Counted from the first letter of the stretch, positions 7,345 through 15,690 are shown. The stretch is DNA of 64,000 bases from an uncultured Eubacteriales bacterium (GCA_902491535.1 CABUHS010000002.1:1-64000), one strand, 5' to 3'. The notes: a model not told the origin generated them from the letters alone. Numbers and translations are program-made.

Positions 7345-7695
7345 GTGGGAAAATCGGGAGAAGGCATTTATAAACCGATAGACAAAATCACGGGAGTATC
7401 GTGGAACTTTGTCAGGCTCGTATGCGGAAGGCATACCGATAAGCGGCCCGGATTGATTTTGGAGAATAGAAACGGCGGACCGTATTATCGGTGTGAAACG
7501 GAAGATTGTGCATTTGCATTCCCGGCCGCAGTGCACGAAAGATTACTTGATGAAATCATAAAAATACTGAATGCGAGGGGCAGTGTAATCGGCTATACTT
7601 GGAGAAAGCAGATATTGGGGCATGTTTACTCGTTTGAAATATTTGAATATGACTATGAAACCGGAGTGACAGTCGGCGTCAATCGCCTGCACTGA
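7345..7695 (+). CDS. Unknown protein with CxxxxC motif
   Basis: This is a 116-residue protein. Two thirds along the first half it has GGPYYRCETEDCAFAFPA, a short CxxxxC that looks like half of a topoisomerase-type zinc finger. Start is GTG, with AGGCGGTGA just upstream, 11 bases after the previous gene. No family was recognised. Confidence 0.6.
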   Translation: MGKSGEGIYKPIDKITGVSWNFVRLVCGRHTDKRPGLILENRNGGPYYRCETEDCAFAFPAAVHERLLDEIIKILNARGSVIGYTWRKQILGHVYSFEIFEYDYETGVTVGVNRLH

Positions 7696-7777
7696 GGTAA
7701 AGCCGTTGCGTAAATGCAGCGTCTTTTGCTTTTTATATCCGTCATACACTGCAAAATTAAGATTGGAGGTAATAGTT

Positions 7778-8917
7778 TTGCTTGAAAAATACAGTTATCA
7801 AACACAGATCGTATTTCAACAGCTTGAGTGCCCGATAACCGAAACGCTTCTTTGCGGAATAGACATCGGGTACTCCGGCATTAAAATTCAAAGCCCGTAT
7901 AACGCCTCGACAATTCCGAGCATCGTGGTAAAGGAACGGCACGATGCGCCGCTGCTTGTCGGAGCTGAGGATATACGGTACAGGGATGAAAAAGGGAGAG
8001 TTTGGTATGTAGGCTCTCTTGCCAAAAAGACATTATTGCACGGCAGTACGGCGGTCAAGCCGACAATGCTGCTCGGACGCCAACGGGTACAGTCGGAGGA
8101 TTTTCTTGTGCAGCTGCGTGTAGGGCTGTTCTTTGCAAAATTGAAAGACCTGCCGGAGGGTGGATATGATATCGACGACAGACCTATAAAAGTACAAACC
8201 GGATTGCCGCCTGAGTTTATTGTGCAGGATTCGGAAGAACTGCGGAATAAGTTTGTCGGGGAGCATAAGTATTCGATCAAGGTTGGAAAACGGCCTTGGG
8301 TCAATATCCGAATCAAGCTTGACACAAAGGATGTATTTATCTGTAAGCAGCCGTTCGGAACGCTTATGGCAAGCGTGATCAACTCAGACGGAGTGATGAC
8401 CAATCCGGCACTTCTTAAAAAGAATGTGCTGATCCTTGATGCCGGTTTTCATACGACCGATACCTTCCACTGTATACAGGGGACACGGGAGGGCATTGCG
8501 CTCACCTGGGAGAATTATGCGATGCAGGAGGTCTATCAGCGAACCTGCGATAACATCCTTGAAGCCAGCGGAAACCGTGCGGATATATCCGTTTACAGCC
8601 TTGAAAAGGCTTTTGATAAGGGAGTGATCCACTATGGCCCTAAGAAGATTCCGTACGATTTCACGAAGGATTTTTACCGAAATCTCAAAACGGTGTGCGT
8701 AGAACTTCTTGACGAGCTGAATACGGCTTATAACAGTATGATGAATGTGGATGTTATTCTTCTGACAGGCGGGACCGGTGTTGCGTGGGAAAAGTATATC
8801 CGGGAGTATTATAAGGACACGCAGGCACTTGAAATTGCTCTGGCGGGGGATGGAAAGTCAGCGTCAAGAGCAAATGTGATGGGATACTATAATCTGCTCG
8901 TTTCCCGGAGCAGATAA
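7778..8917 (+). CDS. ParM/Alp-type actin-like plasmid partition ATPase
   Basis: This protein belongs to the actin fold family that polymerises to segregate plasmids. The phosphate-1 motif GIDIGYSGIK (about 27-36), phosphate-2 motif LILDAGFHTTDTF (about 218-230) and adenosine motif VILLTGGTGVAWEKY (about 326-340) are all present. Length of 379 residues is close to ParM-like proteins of Gram-positive plasmids. The TTG start is chosen because GGAGGT ends 7 bases before it; the frame is open 24 codons further up without a site. The stop shares a base with the next gene's ATG, the usual arrangement of parM and parR. Confidence 0.85.
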   Translation: MLEKYSYQTQIVFQQLECPITETLLCGIDIGYSGIKIQSPYNASTIPSIVVKERHDAPLLVGAEDIRYRDEKGRVWYVGSLAKKTLLHGSTAVKPTMLLGRQRVQSEDFLVQLRVGLFFAKLKDLPEGGYDIDDRPIKVQTGLPPEFIVQDSEELRNKFVGEHKYSIKVGKRPWVNIRIKLDTKDVFICKQPFGTLMASVINSDGVMTNPALLKKNVLILDAGFHTTDTFHCIQGTREGIALTWENYAMQEVYQRTCDNILEASGNRADISVYSLEKAFDKGVIHYGPKKIPYDFTKDFYRNLKTVCVELLDELNTAYNSMMNVDVILLTGGTGVAWEKYIREYYKDTQALEIALAGDGKSASRANVMGYYNLLVSRSR

Positions 8918-9414
8918 TGGAGAAGGAATTCAGGCTGCATCTTCGTCTGACCGAAAAAGATCGGGATTTGTGCCGATGGAGGCACTCCGTTAAAAACAAA
9001 ATGCTAACATATTATATTTGTCAGATACTCACGGCTGAGATGCGTGGTGAGATTGCCTTTTTGCACGGATTTAAGGGAATGTCGGCAAATGATGAGCCCT
9101 GCGATATTTTTATGCGTGTGAAGGATCCGGATATTATCGGATTTATTGCCGCTATGCCGGAGAACAGACAGAACGCAACTATTAAAAACATCATCCGCAA
9201 ACATCTGTACTCTCAAACGGCGGCAAGCGGCAATCTGTTTTTCAGCCCTGTGCCATCTCCGGTTTCCGCAAGGCCGAAAGCTGTCACGAAAAAAGAATTC
9301 CCTGAGTCTGCTTTTCGGGAAGAACGCGACGGGACGGTTGCCGAAGAAGTGCACTGCGAAACAGACGAAGATCGCGAGGCGCTGCTTGCTTTGATTGCGC
9401 TCGGCGGAGAATAG
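8917..9414 (+). CDS. Probable ParR-like partner of the actin-like protein
   Basis: This 165-residue protein begins with a basic stretch that fits a DNA-binding ribbon-helix-helix domain (RLHLRLTEKDRDLCRW, about 5-20; KNKMLTYYICQIL, about 27-39). A second conserved-looking segment (about 70-95) is followed by a Pro/Ser linker and an acidic C-terminus (EEVHCETDEDREALLAL). ParR proteins bind the centromere with an N-terminal domain and bind ParM with a short C-terminal peptide, and sit directly after parM as here (TAATG overlap). The assignment rests on position and layout, not on a clear sequence match. Confidence 0.6.
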   Translation: MEKEFRLHLRLTEKDRDLCRWRHSVKNKMLTYYICQILTAEMRGEIAFLHGFKGMSANDEPCDIFMRVKDPDIIGFIAAMPENRQNATIKNIIRKHLYSQTAASGNLFFSPVPSPVSARPKAVTKKEFPESAFREERDGTVAEEVHCETDEDREALLALIALGGE

Positions 9415-9422
9415 GAGGCAAA

Positions 9423-9830
9423 ATGAAAATCGAAAAAATACTCGGAATCGCACTGTCGGCATTGGTCGTGATTTGTGCTGTCGTTTATCTGACACTTCCG
9501 AAACGGGGAGAACAGGTCTATATTCCACCTGCGGAGCATACCGTGCCGGACGGCGTGGAGATACCGGAGGGGTATAAGCTTGTAGACAATTATACGGATG
9601 TGTATTATTCGGAGCAAGAGGACGGTATCCATTATTATTGGCTTGTAAAGTTCAGCGACGGATCATACGGCTGGCAAGAGGTAGATAAAGACGGGAATAT
9701 CATATTTCCGAATCATGGAAGTGAAGCGGAACAATCGGAAAGCACCGGCGACGAAACAACAAATAACGAATCGGCGGAAAGTACGCCCGAAAACACCGAA
9801 AGCAGTACCGTGACAGAGACCGGCGAATAA
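9423..9830 (+). CDS. Secreted or membrane-anchored protein with Ser/Thr/Glu tail
   Basis: This 135-residue protein has one N-terminal hydrophobic segment (residues about 7-25). A 60-residue domain with aromatic repeats (NYTDVYYSEQEDGIHYYW) follows, then a low-complexity tail rich in Glu, Ser, Thr and Asn (about 95-135). It is probably anchored and exposed outside. GGAGG lies close to the ATG, and the gene follows the ParR-like gene by 8 bases. No family was recognised. Confidence 0.65.
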   Translation: MKIEKILGIALSALVVICAVVYLTLPKRGEQVYIPPAEHTVPDGVEIPEGYKLVDNYTDVYYSEQEDGIHYYWLVKFSDGSYGWQEVDKDGNIIFPNHGSEAEQSESTGDETTNNESAESTPENTESSTVTETGE

Positions 9831-9833
9831 ATT

Positions 9834-9864
9834 ACTTGCGTTTTTTGCTGCCGGAGCAAATAAT
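9834..9864 (+). promoter_or_regulatory. Element promoter box G (TTACTTGCG)
   Basis: The variant TTACTTGCGTTTT lies 70 bases before the next start codon, the same distance as boxes A, B, D and E. TTGCGT is followed after exactly 17 bases by AATAAT, a near-consensus -10. Confidence 0.55.
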
Positions 9865-9903
9865 TCTTCCGCAATTATTTGACGAAGTAAGGAGGAATTT
9901 ATT

Positions 9904-11031
9904 ATGGTTACGGAAGAAAAAGAGTTGAGAAAAGTGGCAAACAACCTGATTCTTGTGTTGACTATGAGTGAACAATGGAAACAAGGGCTTGACAGTTTTG
10001 AAGCTTTGCTGTTCATGACCGATTACGAGCAACGCATTTTTGAGAACCCGGCGGCAATGTCGCCGTTTTCCGCCGCAAAGGAACACTTGAAATCATCTTT
10101 TGAAGAATTCAAGAAAACCTACGGCTCATCCGTGATTTCAAATGCGTATGAGGCTTTTAAGTCAGCATTGTCAACGGAGACATTTTGTGCAGATGCCGGT
10201 ATTGAAAACGAACTGACAAAATCCGAGGCAGCCACACTGTTCAATAAGGTTTTTGAGCAATTGTCCGGTTCTGTCGGTGAGCTTCCGGAAGAAGCGGACG
10301 GCTATGCCGTATTTCTTGAGGCTGTGCGCAGTTCATTTGCTCCGGCGGATACGGAAACCGCAAACGGAGATATCTGTCCGTATTGCGGCGGAACACCGAC
10401 AAAAATTTCACGGGCTGAGTTTTTCGGCACAGGCGTTGACGACAATAACGGCTGCGTCTGGGCCTGCGAATGCGGCGCTTATGCGGATATCTCTACCGAC
10501 GGAGCTATTATCGGTACGATGGCTGACAGAGAACTTCATGCAAAGCGAAAAGCGATAAAGGGAATTCTTTTTGAAACGGTCAGAACAGTAGGCGTTACCG
10601 TTTTTGAAGCGTGCAGTTGGATCTCCCGCCTGACCGGACGCAGAATTCGGAATGTGCAGGATATTGAATTCCTGAATGCCGAGAACTGCCATGCCATAGA
10701 GCAGGAATTTGAAAAGCTCAAAGAACGCTTAAAAAACCTAAAGGTGCAATATCCGAGCAATCACAAAGAACTAATGGAATTCTTTGAGGAGGGCGGTCGG
10801 CTTGCGGCGGTAAATGCTTACGGATATAAAACGGGACGGCTGTTTGTTCCTATTGATGTCGGGAAAGAAGCAGTGCGTGTGCGTTTTAAGAAAACCGTGC
10901 AGGACATTATGTTTCCGAGTGAGCTTGACTATCGATTTTCCGGTGCGTTGCTTTCCATAACACATCCGACCGGTAAATGCGAAAAGTTTCGGTTGTATAC
11001 AAAAGCGCAGAGAATGATTCTTTTGGGGTAA
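9904..11031 (+). CDS. DUF3268-type zinc-finger protein
   Basis: This is a 375-residue protein. An N-terminal helical region (1-150) has no recognised family. Residues about 158-230 match the zinc-finger-containing DUF3268 domain: CPYCGG...GCVWACECGAYADI, then DRELHAKRKAIKGILFE and later VTVFEACSWISRLTGR with NVQDIEFLNAENC, as in versions found in phages and integrative elements. The last 100 residues form a beta-rich tail. The role of the domain is unknown, though it often occurs in mobile DNA. AAGGAGGAAT precedes the ATG. Confidence 0.75.
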   Translation: MVTEEKELRKVANNLILVLTMSEQWKQGLDSFEALLFMTDYEQRIFENPAAMSPFSAAKEHLKSSFEEFKKTYGSSVISNAYEAFKSALSTETFCADAGIENELTKSEAATLFNKVFEQLSGSVGELPEEADGYAVFLEAVRSSFAPADTETANGDICPYCGGTPTKISRAEFFGTGVDDNNGCVWACECGAYADISTDGAIIGTMADRELHAKRKAIKGILFETVRTVGVTVFEACSWISRLTGRRIRNVQDIEFLNAENCHAIEQEFEKLKERLKNLKVQYPSNHKELMEFFEEGGRLAAVNAYGYKTGRLFVPIDVGKEAVRVRFKKTVQDIMFPSELDYRFSGALLSITHPTGKCEKFRLYTKAQRMILLG

Positions 11032-11039
11032 CTCACGGT

Positions 11040-11059
11040 GGCGGCACAGTGCTGCCGCC
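11040..11059. other. Strong hairpin without T-run
   Basis: GGCGGCA and TGCCGCC pair around a six-base loop just after the stop of the DUF3268 gene. No T-run follows, so it is not a standard terminator. It could protect or process the mRNA between the two genes. Two similar hairpins occur elsewhere in the element. Confidence 0.6.
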
Positions 11060-11091
11060 TATACATAGAAAGGCAGAACGGTGGTGCAAAG

Positions 11092-11367
11092 GTGAAAAAT
11101 AAGATTTATAAAATGATGATAAATAAATGGGATGTGGAACTGTGTGCAAAGACGCTGAATGTATCACGCAGAAGAGTGGAAAAGTATCTGAATGCGCTTA
11201 TGAAGACTGCACTGCGGGATCACCATTCACTGAGGATGTTTTGGGGCGATGTGATCATGCTGAACCTGATAACCAATAAACTGCTGAAACAGGCAGATCC
11301 GAAAACGATAGAGCAAATTCTGTCGCCTATCGAAGAACAGAACGGAGGGAATGAGGATGAACTTTAA
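11092..11367 (+). CDS. Small basic protein, unknown
   Basis: From the GTG at 11092 this is 91 residues, mostly helical and basic in the first half. The stretch VELCAKTLNVSRRRVEKYLNALM (about 14-36) looks like a helix-turn-helix. A GTG at 11038 extends the frame through the hairpin just upstream and is less likely. It overlaps the next gene by 11 bases. It is possibly a DNA-binding regulator; not recognised as a named family. Confidence 0.55.
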   Translation: MKNKIYKMMINKWDVELCAKTLNVSRRRVEKYLNALMKTALRDHHSLRMFWGDVIMLNLITNKLLKQADPKTIEQILSPIEEQNGGNEDEL

Positions 11368-11626
11368 AATGCTGAATGTCGGTAACGGCACTTTTGCCAG
11401 AGCCGATGAAGTGAATGTGATCACAAGGTTTGACTATGTGAAAATTAAAAAAGAAATTGCACGGCTTAGAGACGGAGAAAACAGCGATAAACTGATTGAT
11501 GCAACCAAGCGTAAGCCGGTGAAATCTGTGCTGATTTTAATGAACGGTACGCATGTGCTCAGTATGCTTTCGGCGGAAACATTGGCGAAAAGAATGTCTG
11601 AGTTAAACGGAGGAAACGATGAATAA
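11357..11626 (+). CDS. RemA/DUF370-like protein
   Basis: This 89-residue protein resembles the RemA (DUF370) family: LNVGNGTFARADEVNVI at the start corresponds to the family's NVGFGNxVxAxRVxAI. KLIDATKRKPVKSVLIL matches the LIDATxGRRTRSVIxx core, and HVLSMLSAETLAKRM matches HVxLSAxxPETLAxR. RemA is a ring-forming DNA-binding protein that activates biofilm and osmoprotection genes in Bacillus. A mobile-element copy with diverged core (KRKP for GRRT) may regulate the element. I chose the ATG 7 bases after GGAGGG rather than the one at 11351. Confidence 0.7.
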   Translation: MNFKMLNVGNGTFARADEVNVITRFDYVKIKKEIARLRDGENSDKLIDATKRKPVKSVLILMNGTHVLSMLSAETLAKRMSELNGGNDE

Positions 11627-12818
11627 AGAACAAGTGTGTAAACTGCTGCGCGGTTTTGATAGCGACGGCATTATCTGTTATGCATACAGGGAAACCGCTT
11701 TTGCGCTTCTTGCCGACGGAAAGTGCGACGGAACGCTGCATCTGATTACCGACGCTCCGGCAGGCAATGTGAGCGATGTGCTGACAAAAAACGATTGCAG
11801 GGATATAACGCAGCTCGGAGACGTCATTGATGCAAAGCTTGCACAGCAAAGCGTAAAAGTAAAACTGATTGACGGCGATATGGATAAACTGACAAAAACG
11901 ATATGCCGCCCTTTAACCGTTTGTTCGCTGATGCTGCGGGCAAACGGCGATGTCTATGATGAGTTCGGCGGTATGGACGATTTGAACGCAAAAATACTGC
12001 GAAAAACGGATGCGCCGATTCGGGACAAAAACTATTTTTGCACCTTTTGCTTTGACCTTACATTGAAACGGGGATTTGTTCCCGACGCAAGCATTCGGGA
12101 TGAAATGAAGCGAATGGTAACGCTTCCGCTCAGCAAGAAGATCCAACTGCTTTTGACGGTAAGAAGCGTTTTGAAGAGCAAGCAGTTCAAAATAGAATAT
12201 GTTTTGAACGCTTTGACTTATGACGGGTTGTTCCCCAATTCCGGCGATGTATCCGATTGTAAAAAAGACAGCCTTGAAAGGCTGCTCAAAAGTGCAGACG
12301 CAGATAAAATCACTTTGCTTTTATGTTATCTTGCCGGGATTCGGGGGGACCAGCTGAAATCGGTTCCGAGCTTCGGATATGAAAAAGTGTTTTATGAAAA
12401 TGTGTGCCGCTTTATAAAGGAAAATAAATCGGTAGGTGATACCGAAGTAATAAAGCATTTTACGGGTAAAAACGGTGAAGCGGCGGGATTCATTGCCGAG
12501 GCACTTTCACTGCTTGCCGGAACAGAACCATGCACAAAAAAACAGACAAGTGATCTGCTCCGAAATCTGAATAAAAGTGAGTATTGGAAGCACGAAGACC
12601 CAACTGTGGGACAACTTGAAATTGAGCCTGAGCGCGATTGCAGTGATGATGAAACTATTGCCGCGCAACAGGATGACATAGAGAATATGGAAGATCTGCT
12701 CGGCGGATTGGAAGACGACGGATACGAGGTCGAGTACACGGAAAATCCCATTTCGATTCCGGAAAATTCAAGGTTCGGTCTGCGTAATCCGGCAGATAAT
12801 CACTATATAAAGAAATAA
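11619..12818 (+). CDS. CCA-adding-enzyme-like protein lacking catalytic residues
   Basis: This 399-residue protein follows the plan of bacterial tRNA nucleotidyltransferase/poly(A) polymerase. The head signature GGxVRD is CYAYRET (20-26), the metal-binding DxD before xATDA is TLH (39-41, then LITDAP), and the RRDFTINA motif reads CRPLTVCS (about 96-103). The following NGxVYDEFGGMDDLNAKILRKTD (about 107-130) and GFVPDASIRDEMKRM neck region remain clearly alike. Both catalytic aspartates are gone, so nucleotide addition is unlikely; tRNA or RNA binding may remain (inference). The tail is acidic. It overlaps the RemA-like gene by 8 bases. Confidence 0.65.
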   Translation: MNKEQVCKLLRGFDSDGIICYAYRETAFALLADGKCDGTLHLITDAPAGNVSDVLTKNDCRDITQLGDVIDAKLAQQSVKVKLIDGDMDKLTKTICRPLTVCSLMLRANGDVYDEFGGMDDLNAKILRKTDAPIRDKNYFCTFCFDLTLKRGFVPDASIRDEMKRMVTLPLSKKIQLLLTVRSVLKSKQFKIEYVLNALTYDGLFPNSGDVSDCKKDSLERLLKSADADKITLLLCYLAGIRGDQLKSVPSFGYEKVFYENVCRFIKENKSVGDTEVIKHFTGKNGEAAGFIAEALSLLAGTEPCTKKQTSDLLRNLNKSEYWKHEDPTVGQLEIEPERDCSDDETIAAQQDDIENMEDLLGGLEDDGYEVEYTENPISIPENSRFGLRNPADNHYIKK

Positions 12819-12824
12819 TTTTTT

Positions 12825-12853
12825 CAGCGCTTCGATTTTTCGGGGCGCTTTTT
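12825..12853 (+). terminator. Intrinsic terminator
   Basis: AGCGC/GCGCT closes a hairpin with inner CG pairs, followed by TTTTT. The T-run runs directly into promoter box D. Confidence 0.8.
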
Positions 12854-12884
12854 ACTTGCCAAATCGTATCGCCTTAATCAATAT
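12854..12884 (+). promoter_or_regulatory. Element promoter box D
   Basis: TTTTTACTTGCCAAATC is fused to the preceding terminator and lies 69 bases before the next start. The hexamer 17 bases after TTGCCA is CAATAT. Confidence 0.6.
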
Positions 12885-12922
12885 CCCACTGCAACCTTTA
12901 AAATATTAAGGAGGAATACGAA

Positions 12923-13207
12923 ATGCAAATTCAAGACAAGGTGCAAAATTGGAATCAGGGTATGACGCGTGAGGCGCTTATCTTGGCAAAGGCAAACGGA
13001 ACTTTACGAAGTCTCGGCGCATCGGACGAGGAGATCAGCGCTATTATCGAAAAGTTCAAAGAACCGGAGGCGGATTCTATGGGATATCTTATGGATACAC
13101 TCATAGGTTACCGTAGGCGTTATGAAACCGGAAGTGCTGCATATGCAGCCATTGACCGCCTGATTGCCGATTGTAGGTCGGCACTCAGTAAGAAACATGC
13201 AGAATGA
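12923..13207 (+). CDS. Small helical protein, unknown
   Basis: This 94-residue protein is predicted mostly helical, with a YRRRYETGSAAYAAIDRLIADCRSAL C-terminal half. AAGGAGGAAT lies upstream at the spacing shared by other first genes of the element. It opens an eight-gene unit. No family was recognised. Confidence 0.65.
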   Translation: MQIQDKVQNWNQGMTREALILAKANGTLRSLGASDEEISAIIEKFKEPEADSMGYLMDTLIGYRRRYETGSAAYAAIDRLIADCRSALSKKHAE

Positions 13208-13231
13208 AATATTGAAAAGGAGAACAACGCT

Positions 13232-13969
13232 ATGAACAACAAAGAATTTATGACGAAGGTTACCGAAATGGTGATGCAGGACCCATCTATGAAGGAATCT
13301 CTGAAAAAACTTTATGATGAGCTGTCTCAACTCGAACCTTCGACGGAACAAAAGCCGGACATGATGTATGTTCTTACCCAAAGGGTCAAGGTTGCAACCG
13401 AAAACGGTGAAGAACTGTATCATTATCATCCTTTGGTCGGTGAATGCTTGCTTATCCCGAGCGCGAAAAAGAATCAGATGGTTTGCTCGGGGAACCTTCT
13501 GGAACTGCAGACAATGCAGAAAAACGAAAGGCTTTCCCAAATGTGCGGCATGTGCGAAGATTTCCAGATCCTCGCTCTCAAACCGGACGAATTTGAACTG
13601 CTGCAGCTTTTGCTTGATGAAACGATAACCGCTATCATTGACAATACGCATAAGGCAGTTGAAGCACTGTTGCTCAACGAGGCGTATATGGGTATCGAAT
13701 CGATCTCGTTTGAAAAAATCTATCAAAATGTGATGTTTGATCTGATGACAAAGGCCCATGGGACTTTCGGTTCGGCACTCGGCGCCAACGGTGAAATCAT
13801 CGAGAAAATCGATAATGTCCGATATGAGTATCCACAGCCGAATTGTTGCGGCTGCTGCGATGATGACGAATATGACGAGGAGGACGAAGACGAATACGAC
13901 GATGATGAGGATGAAGACGACGATGACGATTACTCCGGTGAGGTTTATATCGTGCACAGGGCAAAATAA
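13232..13969 (+). CDS. Unknown protein with long poly-Asp/Glu tail
   Basis: This 245-residue protein has a folded N-terminal part (1-205) with CxxCxxC-like pieces (MCGMCEDF near 105; CCGCCDDDE near 207-215). About 30 almost purely acidic residues follow, and then a short hydrophobic-basic end (YSGEVYIVHRAK). Acidic tails of this kind occur in DNA mimics and histone-like chaperones, but nothing here proves such a role. AAAGGAG lies before the ATG. Confidence 0.65.
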   Translation: MNNKEFMTKVTEMVMQDPSMKESLKKLYDELSQLEPSTEQKPDMMYVLTQRVKVATENGEELYHYHPLVGECLLIPSAKKNQMVCSGNLLELQTMQKNERLSQMCGMCEDFQILALKPDEFELLQLLLDETITAIIDNTHKAVEALLLNEAYMGIESISFEKIYQNVMFDLMTKAHGTFGSALGANGEIIEKIDNVRYEYPQPNCCGCCDDDEYDEEDEDEYDDDEDEDDDDDYSGEVYIVHRAK

Positions 13970-14061
13970 GCGGCGATGAAGTGATGTTTCGCTTTCGCTG
14001 TGCTTTGATTCCATGGCGGTGTCTTGAAAAATCTTTTTATGTCGAGAAAGGAAAAACAACT

Positions 14062-14700
14062 ATGGCATTACTCAGCACAAACATCAACTCAGGGCATTGT
14101 CAGGGAATCATTGCAGGGGAAGTGTATTCACCAAAACCGGGCGTTGCATTGGTCACCCTGAAAGTAAAAGGCGGAAAATCCGATCCCGAAACGAAAAAGA
14201 GACCTCTGTATTTTATCCAGTTTATCGCTTATGACGAATTGGCAGAGGAGCTTATCGAAAAGGGTGAGGAAGGGCGAATCTTATATCTGCACTTTTATCT
14301 TTCGACGAATAACCGAAAGGATGAAAACGGCGTTTCGGCGTTCTATTATAACCGCATTGCCGACCGTGCCGTATTTGGTAAGGTGATCGGCGATGAACCG
14401 GTGAATGTGCCGTATTTGAATTCCGGTGTGCTGCAGGGTGAGATTGCCGGCATCAGACGCGTATATGACGGACGAAATCAGTGGAGCCTTTTGGTCCGCG
14501 ATACCGTTCGTCATGAAAGCGGCAGGGAACTGAAAAGAGTGCATCGATTTGTGATTGACAGCGATGAACTCAAATTCCGTGCCGGTCGCAGAAAGAACGG
14601 CGACCCCGTATTGGTGGAATATCGTATGGAAAGCCGCAAGGAGGTAAAGGACGGAAAAACGGAGCACTTTGTTGATTATGTGCTCACTTCTATCGTCTGA
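14062..14700 (+). CDS. Possible OB-fold single-strand DNA-binding protein
   Basis: This 212-residue protein seems to consist of two similar halves. Each begins with a beta pattern (CQGIIAGEVYSPKPGVALVTLKV at about 13-35; LQGEIAGIRRVYDGRNQWSLLV at about 131-152) like the first strands of OB folds. Charged loops and RPLYFIQFIAYDELAEEL resemble SSB sheets. The ATG at 14062 has GAAAGGA upstream; the frame is open further up without a site. SSB-like proteins are frequent on plasmids, which fits the partition genes. The assignment is by pattern only. Confidence 0.5.
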   Translation: MALLSTNINSGHCQGIIAGEVYSPKPGVALVTLKVKGGKSDPETKKRPLYFIQFIAYDELAEELIEKGEEGRILYLHFYLSTNNRKDENGVSAFYYNRIADRAVFGKVIGDEPVNVPYLNSGVLQGEIAGIRRVYDGRNQWSLLVRDTVRHESGRELKRVHRFVIDSDELKFRAGRRKNGDPVLVEYRMESRKEVKDGKTEHFVDYVLTSIV

Positions 14701-14708
14701 GTTAAGCA

Positions 14709-15266
14709 ATGAGAAAAACTGTGCAGGTGTTACTGCTGCTTGTTATGCTGGCGGCGGCAATATGGATCATCATTGACTCCCGTCAAATTGCAGACACCGG
14801 CACAGGAAACGGCGCGGCAATTCTGTGGGACAATGAGTTTGAGGCTTTTGTTTCTTCGTTGTCCGCAAACTGTGAAAACGATATGGAAAAGGTGACTGTT
14901 TATCGGGAATGGGTCATTGAAAACATTTCGTATGATTATGCTTGCGAGACGCTGTTTTATCAGACCTTTGATGTAAAAACGGTTCTGCAAAAACGAAAAG
15001 GAGTATGCTTCGATTACGCTTGCCTTTTTGCGGCTATGTGCCGTTCACAAGGCATTCCGTGCTATGTGCTTGACGGCACATATCGCACAGATAACACATT
15101 TCGGCATGCGTGGAACCGTGTTTATGCAGAGGGTCAGTGGTGGAGCATTGACGCAACAAGAGATTGTATCGCAAGAGACGAAGGCAGCGAAGAAATGGGA
15201 TTTGTTCCGATTGGAGCGGACCCGAAAGCGGAAGACAAATATTTCATAGTTCATCAGACATTTTAG
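14709..15266 (+). CDS. Secreted transglutaminase-like protein
   Basis: This 185-residue protein starts with a signal anchor (residues about 5-22). The transglutaminase/protease core follows with its triad in order: Cys in KRKGVCFDYACLF (about 100), His in FRHAWNRVY (about 137) and Asp in WWSIDATRD (about 152). Such domains act on extracellular proteins or peptidoglycan peptides as cysteine proteases or crosslinkers. It follows the OB-fold candidate by 8 bases. An extracytoplasmic enzyme among DNA-handling genes is a mild surprise and may concern cell-surface remodelling during transfer (inference). Confidence 0.8.
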   Translation: MRKTVQVLLLLVMLAAAIWIIIDSRQIADTGTGNGAAILWDNEFEAFVSSLSANCENDMEKVTVYREWVIENISYDYACETLFYQTFDVKTVLQKRKGVCFDYACLFAAMCRSQGIPCYVLDGTYRTDNTFRHAWNRVYAEGQWWSIDATRDCIARDEGSEEMGFVPIGADPKAEDKYFIVHQTF

Positions 15267-15309
15267 CTGTCGGACGAACAAACGGCAGACGAGAAAGGAT
15301 TGAATAAGA

Positions 15310-15633
15310 ATGATTAACCCGTATGATTTAACAGATTCAAGGCAGCTGGCTCTGATTCAGGGCTATGTGGTCGATGTAAAGGACAAGGGCGATGTGAATA
15401 TGCTCCTGTTCCGCAAGGATACAACCAAAGGGGACGGCGGACTGGTTTCTGTAGCAGCGTGGGCTGTCGGAGAAGGTCAGGACACCCCGGATATGAAAAA
15501 GATGACTGATGATTTGAAGGGAACCTTTGTTGCCTGTATCGTCATTGTTCGTAAAAAAGAGAAGGACGGAAAGCTGTATACCAACTACGACTTGAAGTAC
15601 CTGATCCGACCGCCGAAGGAAAAGGCGTCGTAA
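15310..15633 (+). CDS. Small OB-fold-like protein, unknown
   Basis: This 107-residue protein has alternating strands (LALIQGYVVDVKDKGDVNMLLF; GTFVACIVIVRKKEKDGKLYTNYDLKYLI) that fit a small OB fold of SSB type. GAAAGG precedes the ATG. A perfect 11-bp hairpin follows its stop. It may act with the larger OB-fold candidate two genes upstream (inference). Confidence 0.5.
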   Translation: MINPYDLTDSRQLALIQGYVVDVKDKGDVNMLLFRKDTTKGDGGLVSVAAWAVGEGQDTPDMKKMTDDLKGTFVACIVIVRKKEKDGKLYTNYDLKYLIRPPKEKAS

Positions 15634-15641
15634 GAAAACCG

Positions 15642-15668
15642 GAGGCAGACTGCGTGACAGTCTGCCTC
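15642..15668. other. Perfect 11-bp hairpin without T-run
   Basis: GAGGCAGACTG and CAGTCTGCCTC pair around CGTGA, 9 bases after one gene and 23 before the next. No T-run follows. It is the second of three such hairpins in the element and could stabilise the upstream mRNA. Confidence 0.7.
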
Positions 15669-15690
15669 TGTCAGTTAAAGGAGAAGTATT

